DNA of 64,000 nt from Curvibacter sp. (GCA_020248905.1 JADCGR010000012.1:1-64000); one strand, 5' to 3'; counted from the stretch's first letter, positions 10,129 through 19,005 are shown. Notes: generated from the sequence alone by a model not told the origin. Translations and numbers: made by a program.

Positions 10129-10270
10129 GCTTCTCGGGTCTCGGCCTTGATAGACATTGGACCGAGCGCATCCGTAGGGCCCGGCTTTAGTGGGCGGCGT
10201 GCGATGGCGCAGTCTGACGGAAGTCTGGGGGCAGCGTATTGGAAGCACTGCTTGGCGCTGACCACACGTT

Positions 10271-11437
10271 TTAACTTGCAGCATGGCGCCGCAGCGCCAG
10301 CCAGAGCAGGGCGAAGCCCGTCAGCGCCACCGGTACCAGCGAGCCGATGTTGAGCAGTTGCCAGCCTTGGGTGGTGACCAGCGCACCCGAAGCGAAGGAC
10401 GTGACGGCCATGACTGCGAAGACGCAGAAGTTGATGGCTGCCTGGGCGCGGTCCTTTTCCTCGGGGCGGTAGGCCTGCAGCGCCAGCGTGGTGCTGCCGG
10501 TGAAGAGAAAGTTCCAGCCCACGCCGAGGAGGAAGAGGGCCATCAGGAATTGGTGCAGGTCCACCCCGCTGAGCGCAATGACGATGCACAGCAGGTTGAG
10601 CAGCACGCCCACGCCCATGATCGTAAGAGTGCCGAAGCGCTTGATGAGATGGCCCGTAAAAAAACCCGGCGCGAACATGCCGATCACGTGCCACTCCAGC
10701 ACCAGCGCGGCGTCAGCGAAGGGATAGCCACAGACCTGCATGGCCAGCGGCGTGGCGGCCATGAGCAAGTTCATAACGCCGTAGCCGAGCGCGGCACCCA
10801 CAGCCGCGACGAAAAACAGCGGCTGGCGTGCGATCTCCCAGATGGAGCGGCCTGCGGGTGCACCCGCCATCGCAGCGGGCGGCGCAGGAAACTTCACGAA
10901 GGCCATGATCAGCAGGCCCAGCAGCGCCACGCCAGCGAGCGAAAGATAGGCTGCGGCAAAGGGCGCTGGGAGCAGATCGCGGGTGTATTTCGCGAGATTG
11001 GGGCCGGCGATGGCGCCAATCAGCCCGCCGGCAAGCACCAGGGAGACGGCTTTCTCGCGGTACTTGGGAGCGGCGAGCTCTGCCGCAGCAAAGCGATAGA
11101 GTTGGCCGTTGGCGCTGTAGTAGCCGGCGATCACCGTCGCCGCCACGAGCAGCCAGAAGTTGTGGCTCCAGGCCGCGTAGGCGCACAGCAGCGCGCAGGC
11201 CAGCGCCACTCCCAGGCCGATCTGGAACGACACCCGGCGACCCCAGCGTGCCTGACTGCGCGCAACGAGGCCCGTGCTCAGCGCGCCGCCCATCACATAG
11301 CCCATCACCGGCAGCGTGGCCATCCAGCCCAGCGGTGCCAGGCTCAGGCCCACCAGGCCGTTGATAGCGATGAACACCACGTTGTTGGTGAAGAACAGGC
11401 CCTGGCAGACGGCCAGCAGCAAGAGACGCGGATTCAT
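10271..11437 (-). CDS. MFS transporter
   Basis: Major facilitator superfamily carrier of 388 aa with about 12 hydrophobic helices in the inner membrane. The loop after helix 2 (LVARSQARWGRRVSF) resembles the MFS signature, and a long hydrophilic loop at about residues 185-205 separates the two halves. It begins 6 bases after rsmE and so probably belongs to the amgK-rsmE-MFS transcript. The substrate is not recognisable; an export role for a drug or metabolite is possible. Confidence 0.85.
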   Translation of the reverse strand: MNPRLLLLAVCQGLFFTNNVVFIAINGLVGLSLAPLGWMATLPVMGYVMGGALSTGLVARSQARWGRRVSFQIGLGVALACALLCAYAAWSHNFWLLVAATVIAGYYSANGQLYRFAAAELAAPKYREKAVSLVLAGGLIGAIAGPNLAKYTRDLLPAPFAAAYLSLAGVALLGLLIMAFVKFPAPPAAMAGAPAGRSIWEIARQPLFFVAAVGAALGYGVMNLLMAATPLAMQVCGYPFADAALVLEWHVIGMFAPGFFTGHLIKRFGTLTIMGVGVLLNLLCIVIALSGVDLHQFLMALFLLGVGWNFLFTGSTTLALQAYRPEEKDRAQAAINFCVFAVMAVTSFASGALVTTQGWQLLNIGSLVPVALTGFALLWLALRRHAAS

Positions 11438-11443
11438 TCCGGG

Positions 11444-12169
11444 CTAGAGGGTTAGCGCGGCCAACGCAGCCAGCGGAGCCGTCTCGGCGCGCAAGGTACG
11501 CGCACCCAGGCTGACAGGAACGAAGCCGGCCGTGCGCGCGGCCAGCTCTTCGGCGGGGCTCAGGCCCCCTTCCGGGCCCGAGAGCAGCACGACGGGGCTC
11601 GCGGTCAGCCCCTCGGGGTGCTGCGAGATCGCCTGCATCAGGGGCGCGCTGTCCGAGGCGAGGGACAGCATGAGCCGCTGCTCAGGCAAGTCACCGCGCA
11701 GCCAGTCGCCCAGGGGGCGCACGGGCTGTACGACGGGCACGCGGTTGCGACCGCATTGCTCACACGCGGCGATGGCAATGCCCTGCCAGTGCCCACGTTT
11801 CTTCTCGGACCGTTCGCCGCTGAGGCGCAGCACGCTACGCTCAGAATGCAGCGGTTGCAGGCCCGCCATACCGAGCTCCGTGGCTTTCTCCAGCAGCCAG
11901 TCCATGCGCTCATTGGCTGGCATGCCCAGGGCCAGGTGCATGGGACGCGGCGCCTCGCGCTCGACGTCGAGGTGCGCGACGATGCGCACCTCCACCTCGC
12001 TACGCCCTATGCGCATGATCTCGGCCGCGTGTTCGCCGCCCTCGCCGTTGAAGAGGGTGATGGCCGCGCCAGGCTGCAGTCGCAAGACCTGCACGTGGCG
12101 TACCGCACCCGCAGGCAGGCTGAGCGTGGCGCCGAGCGCGAGCGGACGAGGGAAGTGAAAGCGCGGCAT
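11444..12169 (-). CDS. rsmE: 16S rRNA (uracil(1498)-N3)-methyltransferase RsmE
   Basis: Methylates N3 of U1498 in 16S rRNA; a SPOUT-class (knotted) enzyme of 241 aa. Visible family marks are the N-terminal PUA-like segment starting MPRFHF, the MDWLLEKATELGM helix, AAEQCGR-type AACEQCGRNRVP near residue 135, and the C-terminal knot LLSGPEGGLSPAEE followed by SLGARTLRAETA. It sits 18 bases after amgK on the same strand. Nothing appears truncated. Confidence 0.95.
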   Translation of the reverse strand: MPRFHFPRPLALGATLSLPAGAVRHVQVLRLQPGAAITLFNGEGGEHAAEIMRIGRSEVEVRIVAHLDVEREAPRPMHLALGMPANERMDWLLEKATELGMAGLQPLHSERSVLRLSGERSEKKRGHWQGIAIAACEQCGRNRVPVVQPVRPLGDWLRGDLPEQRLMLSLASDSAPLMQAISQHPEGLTASPVVLLSGPEGGLSPAEELAARTAGFVPVSLGARTLRAETAPLAALAALTL

Positions 12170-12187
12170 GCAGCGTCAGGGGAAGGA

Positions 12188-13282
12188 TCAGACCCGCCCG
12201 TAGGCGTAGCCGCTGACCTCGGTGATGCCTTCGACCTCGTCGATCAGGCGCAGCAGGGACTTGAGCTCAATGTAGCGCGCGCAGGTGGCGCGGATGTAGG
12301 CGATGAAGCGCGGCGCATCGGGCAGGTACTGGGGCTTGCCGTCGCGCAGGGTGAGCCGCGCGAAGATCCCAGCCACCTTGAGGTGGCGCTGCAGGCCCAT
12401 CCACTCGACGCCCTTGTAGAACTCCCCGAAATCATCGCCCACGGGCAGCCCGGCCTTGCGGGCCTGCTGCCAGTAGCGGATGGTGACGTCCAGCACGAAA
12501 TCTTCCTCCCAACTCAGGAAGGCGTCGCGCATCAGGCTGGCAATGTCGTAGGTAATGGGGCCATACACGGCGTCCTGGAAGTCCAGCACGCCCAAGCGTG
12601 TTTCCCGTTTCTCGCCCAGACGCACCTCGGCGCTGTCGCCCGGCACCATGAGGTTGCGAGGCATGAAGTCACGGTGCACGTAGACCGCAGGCCAGGCCAG
12701 GTTGCGCTCGATGATGAGCGCAAAGCTCTTGTCCAGGGTCGCGCGCAACTTGCCCCCGACGTCCACCCCGCGATGCCGCGCAAGGTACCAGTCCGGGAAA
12801 AGCGCGAGTTCGCGCTGCAGCAAGGCGCTGTCGTAAGGGGGCAGCACCTGCGGTCGCGAGGCCTGCTGCCACTTCACCAGCGCATCGACGGCGCGCAGGT
12901 ACAGCGGCAGATTGGCCGGCACATGCTCGCGGTCGATCGCCTGCATCATGGTCTGGCCGCCCAGGTCGGAGAGCAGCATGAAGCCCTGCGCCTCGTCCCA
13001 GTCGAGAATAGCGGGCACGTGGAGCCCGGCGTCGGCCATGAGGCGGGCCACCTGCACGAAAGGCCGGCAATTTTCCTTGTCGGGCGGCGCGTCCATGATG
13101 ATACGGCTGCCGTCCGCGCCATCCACCCGGAAGTAGCGCCGGAAACTTGCGTCTGCGCAGGCCGCGCGCACGGTGTCGGGCTTCAATGCAAAGCGCGTGG
13201 CCAGACGCTCCAGCCACTGCGCGAAGGCAGCCGCTCTCTCGGTGCTGGGCCAGGCGATGACAGGAGAAACAGGGGTGCTCAT
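12188..13282 (-). CDS. amgK: N-acetylmuramate/N-acetylglucosamine kinase AmgK-like phosphotransferase
   Basis: Aminoglycoside-phosphotransferase-fold sugar kinase of 364 aa. In many Gram-negatives this family (AmgK) phosphorylates anomeric MurNAc or GlcNAc during peptidoglycan recycling. The Brenner motif HRDFMPRNLM (catalytic Asp, Asn) lies around residue 207, and the DFG-equivalent LDFQDAVYG near 235. It heads a minus-strand operon with rsmE and an MFS gene and is divergent from lptD, 42 bases away. Its usual partner, the MurU uridylyltransferase, is not adjacent; a candidate lies about 10 kb away at 23.1-23.9 kb. The kinase assignment is by family and cross-reference to that candidate. Confidence 0.85.
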   Translation of the reverse strand: MSTPVSPVIAWPSTERAAAFAQWLERLATRFALKPDTVRAACADASFRRYFRVDGADGSRIIMDAPPDKENCRPFVQVARLMADAGLHVPAILDWDEAQGFMLLSDLGGQTMMQAIDREHVPANLPLYLRAVDALVKWQQASRPQVLPPYDSALLQRELALFPDWYLARHRGVDVGGKLRATLDKSFALIIERNLAWPAVYVHRDFMPRNLMVPGDSAEVRLGEKRETRLGVLDFQDAVYGPITYDIASLMRDAFLSWEEDFVLDVTIRYWQQARKAGLPVGDDFGEFYKGVEWMGLQRHLKVAGIFARLTLRDGKPQYLPDAPRFIAYIRATCARYIELKSLLRLIDEVEGITEVSGYAYGRV

Positions 13283-13324
13283 GGATAATCCATTCTACAA
13301 ACCCGCCCGTCTGGACCGCCTGCC

Positions 13325-15667
13325 TTGCCCCGTACTTCCTGTCCTGTCCTCCCACCGCTGGCTTTGCTGGTCTGCGCGCTGTGGCAGGCCCGGCACGCGC
13401 AAGCGCAGGCCGAGCTGCCGCCGCTGCAGCTGCGCCTGAGCCCGGCGCTGGAGGAGAAGGTGAGCCCTCAGCAGCGAGACGTGGCACCGACCTTCATCTC
13501 GAGCCAGCGCCTGTCTGCCGTGACGGACACCGAGGTACGGCTTGAAGGGGCGGTGGAGTTCCGGCGCTCGGACCTCGTGATCCGCGCCGAGCAGGTGGAC
13601 TACGACCAGGGCCGCGACCACCTGCGCGCGCGCGGAGATGTGCGTGTCAATCAGACGGGTAACGTGTTTGAGGGCCCGGCGCTGGACCTGCGCGTGGACG
13701 CTTTCGAGGGCTTTTTTGACCAGGCCCGCTACCAGCTGCTCTCCAACGGTGCGCACGGCACGGCCGACCGCATCGACTTTGTGGACGAATCCCGCGCCGT
13801 GGTACATAACGCGACCTTCACCACCTGCAAGCGTGAGCCAGGGCCCGACTGGATGCCTGCCTGGCTGCTGCGAGCGGCGACCCTGCGCCTGGACACCGAG
13901 GAGGAGACGGGCCAGGGTGAAGACGTGTCCGTGACCTTCCAGGACGTGCAGGTGCTCAAGCTGCCGTCCGTGAGCTTTCCGCTGTCGAGCCAGCGCAAGA
14001 CCGGCATGCTCTCGCCGCTGTTCAGTGCCGATAACATCAGCGGGACCTCGATCACCACGCCCTTTTACTGGAACATTGCGACCAACCGCGATCTCACGGT
14101 CTATCCCACGGTGATGAGCCAGCGGGGTGTGAACGTGGGCGGCGATTTCCGCTACCTGGAGTCGAATTACCAGGGCCGCCTGCGGCTGGACTTCATGCCC
14201 CAGGATCGCCTGCGCGGGCAGGACCGCTCAGGCTACTCTTTCCAGCACACTGCGGCGGCGGCTGACACGGGCTACGGGCGGCTGGGCCTGAATGTGAACC
14301 TCAACGGCGTGAGCGACGACAACTATTGGCGCGATTTTCCGCGTGCCACTCCGTCGCTGACCCAGCGCTTGCTGGCCAACGATGTCGGACTCAACTGGGC
14401 GCGCGGGCCGTATTCGGCCACCCTGCGCACCCTCAAGTGGCAGACCTTGCAGGACCCGCTGGCGCCCATCGTCCCCCCCTACGACCGGATGCCGCAGGTG
14501 GTCGGGCGCTACTTGCAGCCCGACCGGGGCGGTTTCGACATCGCGCTGGAGGCGGACTACACGGACTTCCAGGCCGACGCCGCGCGCACGGGCCAGCCCA
14601 ACGCTCAGCGTGGCGTGCTCAAGGGCCAGATCAGCTATCCCATGCTGGGCGCAGCGGGCTTCATCGTTCCCAAGGTCTCGCTGAATGCGGCCAGCTATAC
14701 CTTCGACACAGCTCTCACCGCAGGCCAGACCCAGGCCAGCCGCACCGTGCCGACGTACAGCCTAGACACGGGCCTGCTCTTCGAACGCGACGCAAGCTAC
14801 TTCGGCAGCCGCTACCGACAGACCCTGGAGCCCCGGCTCTTCTACGTCTACACGCCCTTTGTGGCACAGAACTACCTGCCCAACTACGACTCGGGCGCAC
14901 TGGATTTCAACTTCGCGAGCATCTACACCGAGAACGCCTTTGTGGGCAATGACCGGATTGCCGACAGCAACCTGCTGACGGGCGGCGTGTCCACCCGCTT
15001 TCTCGACGGCGACAGCGGTGCGGAACTGCTGCGCCTTGGCATCGCGCAGCGACTGCGCTTCGCAGACCAGCGCATCACGCTACCTAACGGCATGGTGTCG
15101 CCCAAAGGCGTGAGCGACATCCTGCTTGGCGCGGGCCTTACCCTTGATCCGCGCTGGTACCTGGACAGTACCGTGCAGTACAACCAGAAGACCGGGCAGT
15201 CCGAGCGCTCCACCGTCAGCGCGCGCTACAACCCCAGCAACTATCGCGTGCTCAATGTGGCCTATCGCTTCCAGCGCGAGCGTAGCGAGCTCGTGGACAT
15301 GGGCTGGCAATGGCCCCTAAACGATCTGTGGGGCGACCGCGGACAGGATCTGGGCCGCGGCCAGGGGCAGGGCCCGGGGCGCTGGTACACCGTGGGCCGC
15401 CTGAACTACAGCATGCGCGACAGCAAGCTGGTGGATTCCATCATCGGATTCGAGTACGACGCCGGCTGCTGGCTCGGCCGCGTCGTCTTCGAGCGCCTGC
15501 AGACCGGTCTGGTGACGAGCACCCGACGCATCATGTTCCAGCTGGAGCTCGTTGGCTTCTCGCGGGTAGGTATCGATCCGCTGCAGACGCTGCGCCGCAA
15601 CGTCCCGCGTTATCAGCTCCTGCGCGAGCAGACCGACCCGCCGAGCCGCTTCAGCAATTACGATTGA
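13325..15667 (+). CDS. lptD: LPS-assembly outer membrane protein LptD
   Basis: Inserts lipopolysaccharide into the outer leaflet of the outer membrane, with LptE. The 780-aa protein has a signal-like N-terminus ending ARHAQAQ, an OstA/jellyroll domain (about 60-160) and a long C-terminal beta-barrel. One Cys lies after the jellyroll domain (TFTTCKREP) and one near the barrel end (YDAGCWLG), suited to the disulfide typical of LptD. The first usable start in this frame is a TTG; an in-frame stop lies at 13286-13288 and no ATG intervenes. The ATG at 13281 is in another frame, so a start-site error or N-terminal frameshift is possible. First gene of lptD-surA-rsmA. Confidence 0.92.
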   Translation: MPRTSCPVLPPLALLVCALWQARHAQAQAELPPLQLRLSPALEEKVSPQQRDVAPTFISSQRLSAVTDTEVRLEGAVEFRRSDLVIRAEQVDYDQGRDHLRARGDVRVNQTGNVFEGPALDLRVDAFEGFFDQARYQLLSNGAHGTADRIDFVDESRAVVHNATFTTCKREPGPDWMPAWLLRAATLRLDTEEETGQGEDVSVTFQDVQVLKLPSVSFPLSSQRKTGMLSPLFSADNISGTSITTPFYWNIATNRDLTVYPTVMSQRGVNVGGDFRYLESNYQGRLRLDFMPQDRLRGQDRSGYSFQHTAAAADTGYGRLGLNVNLNGVSDDNYWRDFPRATPSLTQRLLANDVGLNWARGPYSATLRTLKWQTLQDPLAPIVPPYDRMPQVVGRYLQPDRGGFDIALEADYTDFQADAARTGQPNAQRGVLKGQISYPMLGAAGFIVPKVSLNAASYTFDTALTAGQTQASRTVPTYSLDTGLLFERDASYFGSRYRQTLEPRLFYVYTPFVAQNYLPNYDSGALDFNFASIYTENAFVGNDRIADSNLLTGGVSTRFLDGDSGAELLRLGIAQRLRFADQRITLPNGMVSPKGVSDILLGAGLTLDPRWYLDSTVQYNQKTGQSERSTVSARYNPSNYRVLNVAYRFQRERSELVDMGWQWPLNDLWGDRGQDLGRGQGQGPGRWYTVGRLNYSMRDSKLVDSIIGFEYDAGCWLGRVVFERLQTGLVTSTRRIMFQLELVGFSRVGIDPLQTLRRNVPRYQLLREQTDPPSRFSNYD

Positions 15668-15674
15668 GCCCCCT

Positions 15675-17057
15675 ATGACATCCCGCCCTTATCCACTCCT
15701 GCTGCTCGCCGGCCTTGTTTCCTGTTCCGGGGCCTGGTCGCAGGGCCTGCGCGCCGGCAGCAGCTCGGCGCCGCCAGCGCCCAGCGCTTCGGCGCCCGCA
15801 CCGGCGCCGGCTGTCGCACTGCGCCCGGGCGACTTCATCGTGGCCGTGGTCAACAGCGAGCCCATCACCAACCGGCAGGTCGCTGCCGAGGTCGAGCGCC
15901 TGCGGCGCCAGCTTGCCGCGCAGCGCCAGCCCATGCCGGAACCGGCGGAGCTCTCGCGGCAGGTCCTGGAGCAGCTCATCAACGACCGCGCCCAGGTGCA
16001 GCTGGCTAAGGAAACGGGACTCAAGATTGACGATCCCTCGGTCGATCAGGCCGAACAGTCCGTCGCCCAGCAGAACCAGCTCAGCGTCCAGCAGCTGCGC
16101 CAGCAGCTGGGCATTGACGGCATCGATCCCCAGCGGTTTCGCGAGCAGCTGCGCGAACAGCTCTTGCTGACCCGATTGCGTGAGCGCGAGGTGGAGACCC
16201 GTGTGCGGGTCAGCGACGCGGACGTGGAGCAGTATCTTGCCGAGCAGCAGCAGGCCCGCGCCGACCCTGCCAACCAGCTGCTGAACGTGGCGCAGATCCT
16301 CGTCGCCGTCCCCGACGGTGCCGATGAGTCGCAGGTCCAGGCGCTACAGGCCAGGGCCGCCGGTCTGCTGCAGCGCGCGCGCAGGGGCGAGGACTTCGCG
16401 GCGCTTGCACGCGAGTTTTCAGACTCTGCGGACCGCGCGAATGGCGGCCAGCTGGGATTGCGCAGCGGGGACCGCTATCCCACGCTCTTCGTCGATGCCA
16501 CCCGTCTGCTGGCGGTTGGCGGTGTGACGGGGCCGGTGCGATCGGGTGCTGGCTTGCACATCCTCAAGCTCATCGAGCGACGCCAGCCGGGCCTGCCGCC
16601 CAGCACCGTGACCCAGAGCCGGGCTCGCCATATCCTGCTCGTGCCGGGCACTCAGCTCAGCGAGGCCCAGGCCCGGGAAAAGCTCGTCGACCTGCGCCGC
16701 CGCGTCGTCGCCGGCGAGACCGACTTCGCCACACTCGCGCGCCAGCACTCGCAGGATGGCAGTGCCGCCCAGGGCGGTGACCTGGGCTGGGCCAATCCGG
16801 GCATGTTCGTGCCCGAGTTCGAGCGCGTCATGAACCAGCTGGCCCCCGGGCAGATCAGCGAGCCGCTGATCTCGCGCTTTGGCGTGCACCTGATCCAGCT
16901 GCTGGAGCGTCGCGAGGCGGCGATCAGCGAGCGTGACCAGCGCGAACTGGTGCGCAACATGCTGCGTGAGAAGAAAGTCGACGAGGCCTACGAGAACTGG
17001 GTACGGGACGTACGTGCCCGCGCCTACGTGGAGCTGCGCGAAGCGCCGCAGCAGTAG
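15675..17057 (+). CDS. surA: Periplasmic chaperone/peptidyl-prolyl isomerase SurA
   Basis: Escorts outer membrane proteins, including LptD, across the periplasm. It is 460 aa with a Sec signal peptide (hydrophobic PLLLLAGLVSC, residues 6-16), a Pro/Ala-rich spacer (about 30-50), the SurA N-domain beginning near FIVAVVNSEPITN, and two parvulin-type domains at about 200-300 and 310-410 (the second opening with ARHILLVPG). It starts 7 bases after lptD and ends 3 bases before rsmA, the usual cluster. The Cys in the signal region is not in a convincing lipobox context. Confidence 0.95.
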   Translation: MTSRPYPLLLLAGLVSCSGAWSQGLRAGSSSAPPAPSASAPAPAPAVALRPGDFIVAVVNSEPITNRQVAAEVERLRRQLAAQRQPMPEPAELSRQVLEQLINDRAQVQLAKETGLKIDDPSVDQAEQSVAQQNQLSVQQLRQQLGIDGIDPQRFREQLREQLLLTRLREREVETRVRVSDADVEQYLAEQQQARADPANQLLNVAQILVAVPDGADESQVQALQARAAGLLQRARRGEDFAALAREFSDSADRANGGQLGLRSGDRYPTLFVDATRLLAVGGVTGPVRSGAGLHILKLIERRQPGLPPSTVTQSRARHILLVPGTQLSEAQAREKLVDLRRRVVAGETDFATLARQHSQDGSAAQGGDLGWANPGMFVPEFERVMNQLAPGQISEPLISRFGVHLIQLLERREAAISERDQRELVRNMLREKKVDEAYENWVRDVRARAYVELREAPQQ

Positions 17058-17060
17058 CCG

Positions 17061-17825
17061 GTGAAGCACATTCCGCGCAAGCGTTTCGGCCAGCATTTCC
17101 TGACCGACGACGCCATCATCGACGCGATCGTACGCGCGATCGATCCGAAGCCCGGGCAGTTCATGGTCGAGATCGGGCCGGGGCTGGCTGCGCTGACGCA
17201 GCCGCTGGTGGAGCGGCTGGGCCGACTCACCGTGGTCGAACTGGACCGGGACCTGGCGGCGCGCCTGCGCGGCCACGAGCAGCTGGAGGTGGTCGAGTCC
17301 GATGTGCTTAGGGTTGACTTCACCGCCCTCGCGCGCGCGCAGCAGGCGCCCGCCCTGCGGATCGTGGGCAACCTGCCTTACAACATCTCGACCCCCATCC
17401 TGTTTCACCTGCTCGAACACGTGGGAGTGGTCCAGGACCAGCACTTCATGCTGCAGAAGGAAGTCATTGACCGCATGGTGGCGACGCCCGCGACAGCCGA
17501 CTATGGCCGCCTGAGCGTGATGCTCCAGTGGCGCTATGCGATGGAAAACGTGCTTTTTGTGCCGCCCGAAAGCTTCGACCCACCGCCCCGCGTGGACAGT
17601 GCCGTGGTGCGCATGACCCCCCACGCGCAGCCCGCCGTCCTCGACGTGCGTCGCCTGGAGCAACTGGTGCACGTAGCCTTCAGCCAGCGCCGCAAGGTCC
17701 TGCGCCACACCCTGGGTCGCTGGCTGGAGGAAAACCGCGTGACGGTCGACTTCGACCTGCAGCGCCGAGCTGAAGAGGTGCCCGTGGCCGAATACGTCGC
17801 GCTTGCTCAAGCCCCGACAGCATGA
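17061..17825 (+). CDS. rsmA: 16S rRNA (adenine(1518)/(1519)-N6)-dimethyltransferase RsmA
   Basis: KsgA/RsmA dimethylates two adjacent adenines in helix 45 of 16S rRNA, a late checkpoint in 30S assembly. The 254-aa protein opens with the family signature KRFGQHFL, then has SAM motif [12 protein letters not shown] near residue 36 and the catalytic NLPYNIST motif near residue 107. Translation begins at GTG, 3 bases after surA. Gene order lptD-surA-rsmA matches other proteobacteria. Confidence 0.96.
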   Translation: MKHIPRKRFGQHFLTDDAIIDAIVRAIDPKPGQFMVEIGPGLAALTQPLVERLGRLTVVELDRDLAARLRGHEQLEVVESDVLRVDFTALARAQQAPALRIVGNLPYNISTPILFHLLEHVGVVQDQHFMLQKEVIDRMVATPATADYGRLSVMLQWRYAMENVLFVPPESFDPPPRVDSAVVRMTPHAQPAVLDVRRLEQLVHVAFSQRRKVLRHTLGRWLEENRVTVDFDLQRRAEEVPVAEYVALAQAPTA

Positions 17826-17826
17826 A

Positions 17827-17852
17827 AAAAGCCACAACCGAAGTCGTGGCTT
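17827..17852 (-). terminator. Intrinsic terminator for the barnase/barstar transcript
   Basis: Stem AAGCCAC/GTGGCTT (17829-17835 and 17846-17852) with a 10-base loop. Read on the minus strand it is followed by TTTTTT, overlapping the end of rsmA. On the plus strand there is no T-run, so it fits minus-strand transcripts arriving from the barnase/barstar locus. Confidence 0.75.
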
Positions 17853-17868
17853 GGTTCAGGGCACTCGT

Positions 17869-17952
17869 GGAACCGGCTCTGCCGGGCCACTGAGTGCGTC
17901 CCCCGCCACCCAGGGCTGAGCGGGGGAAGGCGCATAGCGCCTCAGGGGGTTA
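17869..17952 (-). repeat. Three-hairpin intergenic repeat, copy 1
   Basis: Three successive hairpins: CCGGC/GCCGG (17873-17885), CCCCCGC/GCGGGGG (17900-17926) and GGCGC/GCGCC (17929-17941), ending with CAGGGGGTTA. A second copy lies at 54369-54440 with the same order and identical 14-base spacing between the first two hairpins. In both copies the final TTA is the stop codon (TAA) of a minus-strand reading frame. Confidence 0.7.
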
Positions 17953-18174
17953 TGCCGCAGCGAGCCAATAACCAGCGTTGAACGGACTGCTCATGCGCAG
18001 CGCCAGAGGCGACACATCGAGCAGTTTGTCCGTCGGCATCTTCTCGCCGCCTTCTTCAGCCTGTTCCAGGCTGGCCGTGGGGACTTCGGGGACCGCACCC
18101 TCTGCCTTAGCCTCATTCGCCCGTTCTGCTTGGCTGGTTTGTGCAGAACGGGCTACAGAAAAGAATAGAAGCAC
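17950..18174 (-). CDS. Small hypothetical protein overlapping the barstar gene end
   Basis: A 74-aa frame not recognised as any known family. It opens with GTG inside the last codons of the barstar gene (about 22-base overlap). Its first part is Ala/Glu-rich and linker-like, and it ends in a more ordered segment (KLLDVSPLALRMSSPF). Third-codon positions in the second half are strongly G/C, like real genes here, so it is probably translated. It may be a separate coupled peptide starting at GTG or a later ATG, or a C-terminal extension of the barstar protein detached by a frameshift. The stop codon falls at the edge of the three-hairpin repeat. Confidence 0.4.
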   Translation of the reverse strand: MLLFFSVARSAQTSQAERANEAKAEGAVPEVPTASLEQAEEGGEKMPTDKLLDVSPLALRMSSPFNAGYWLAAA

Positions 18175-18554
18175 CGGAACGGCACCTTGCGGTCGCCCCA
18201 GTAATCTGCCGCGTCACGGAAGATGTCGAGCAGCTGCTCACGCGCTTCCTTGTCGAACTTGGCGTTGGCCGGAATGTGCTCAAGCACCGCAATGAAGCCG
18301 GGCTGCGGTCCGGACTTGTGCAGCGGGTCCGTCACGCAATCGTAGAGCGCGTCGAAGTTCTTGCTCACGTTGGCCGGGAGCATGAATTGCTGGGCGATCA
18401 GGTCCAGGACATCCTGCTTGGACTGGGCCTGGGCCAGGTTGGCGTAGAGAAAGTGGTGGCCCAGCGACTGGGCGGCTTCCTGCAGGTCCGAGACCCGGAA
18501 AGCCCGGATCGACTGGACGATATTGGTTCTTACGGTACGAAGTGGTGTATCCAT
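18153..18554 (-). CDS. Barstar-family ribonuclease inhibitor
   Basis: Cytoplasmic inhibitor expected to block the barnase-like RNase encoded just upstream. It is 133 aa from the ATG. The barstar core is recognised by the segment NFDALYDCVTD at about residues 64-74, which keeps both Asp residues corresponding to the barnase-binding D35 and D39 of classical barstar. It is longer than Bacillus barstar (about 90 aa), with extra residues at both ends. It begins 37 bases after the RNase stop codon, so the two are probably cotranscribed. A small overlapping frame follows. Confidence 0.85.
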   Translation of the reverse strand: MDTPLRTVRTNIVQSIRAFRVSDLQEAAQSLGHHFLYANLAQAQSKQDVLDLIAQQFMLPANVSKNFDALYDCVTDPLHKSGPQPGFIAVLEHIPANAKFDKEAREQLLDIFRDAADYWGDRKVPFRCFYSFL

Positions 18555-18591
18555 CCCCGCGTCTCTTTCTTGGCAAAAACACTCATTACGC

Positions 18592-18984
18592 TCAGGGCAC
18601 GATCCTGCGAAAGCTCGCGTAATGATCGGCCGTGTAATAACAGGCATCGGGCGTCGTCGGCGCTCCGCCACACACAATCCGGCGCGCACCCCGGTTGCGT
18701 GCGCCAGGGGTAGGCACGGTGTATTCGCGGTAGTAGCCGCGTTTCTGGGCCGGGAGCAAGCGCTCGCGGTTGCCAAACACCGTGCCGTCCTTTTCGTACG
18801 GAAACGGCCCACCCTGCTGGATCAGGCGATAAGTTTCCGCACCCTGGCGTGGCAGTTCTGCCACCGACACCGTCATGGATATGTCCAATGGCTCGGGGCC
18901 ACGCGCCCCGGCGCCGGAGGACCACATAGCTAGCGCAAGCAAAAAGCCAGTAAGTACCAACTTGATGCCTTGTCTAGATGCCAT
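18592..18984 (-). CDS. Secreted barnase/RNase T1-family ribonuclease
   Basis: Guanyl-specific microbial RNase of 130 aa with a Sec signal peptide (hydrophobic LVLTGFLLALAMW, residues 9-21, cleavage near GAGA). The mature part carries the barnase-type catalytic set: Glu in YYREYTV, Arg in GARRIVCG and His in TADHYASF near the C-terminus, plus the PYEKDGTVFGNRERLLP segment. All expected active residues are present, so it should be active. It is followed by the barstar-like inhibitor. The export signal suggests a role outside the cytoplasm, such as RNA scavenging or antagonism, with the inhibitor protecting the producer. Confidence 0.88.
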   Translation of the reverse strand: MASRQGIKLVLTGFLLALAMWSSGAGARGPEPLDISMTVSVAELPRQGAETYRLIQQGGPFPYEKDGTVFGNRERLLPAQKRGYYREYTVPTPGARNRGARRIVCGGAPTTPDACYYTADHYASFRRIVP

Positions 18985-19005
18985 GAGTCGAACCTGCAAT
19001 GACAC

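Noticed and set aside
11618-13288. A 556-codon plus-strand frame antisense to rsmE and amgK
   Set aside because: Both minus-strand genes have clear family motifs; the antisense frame has none.
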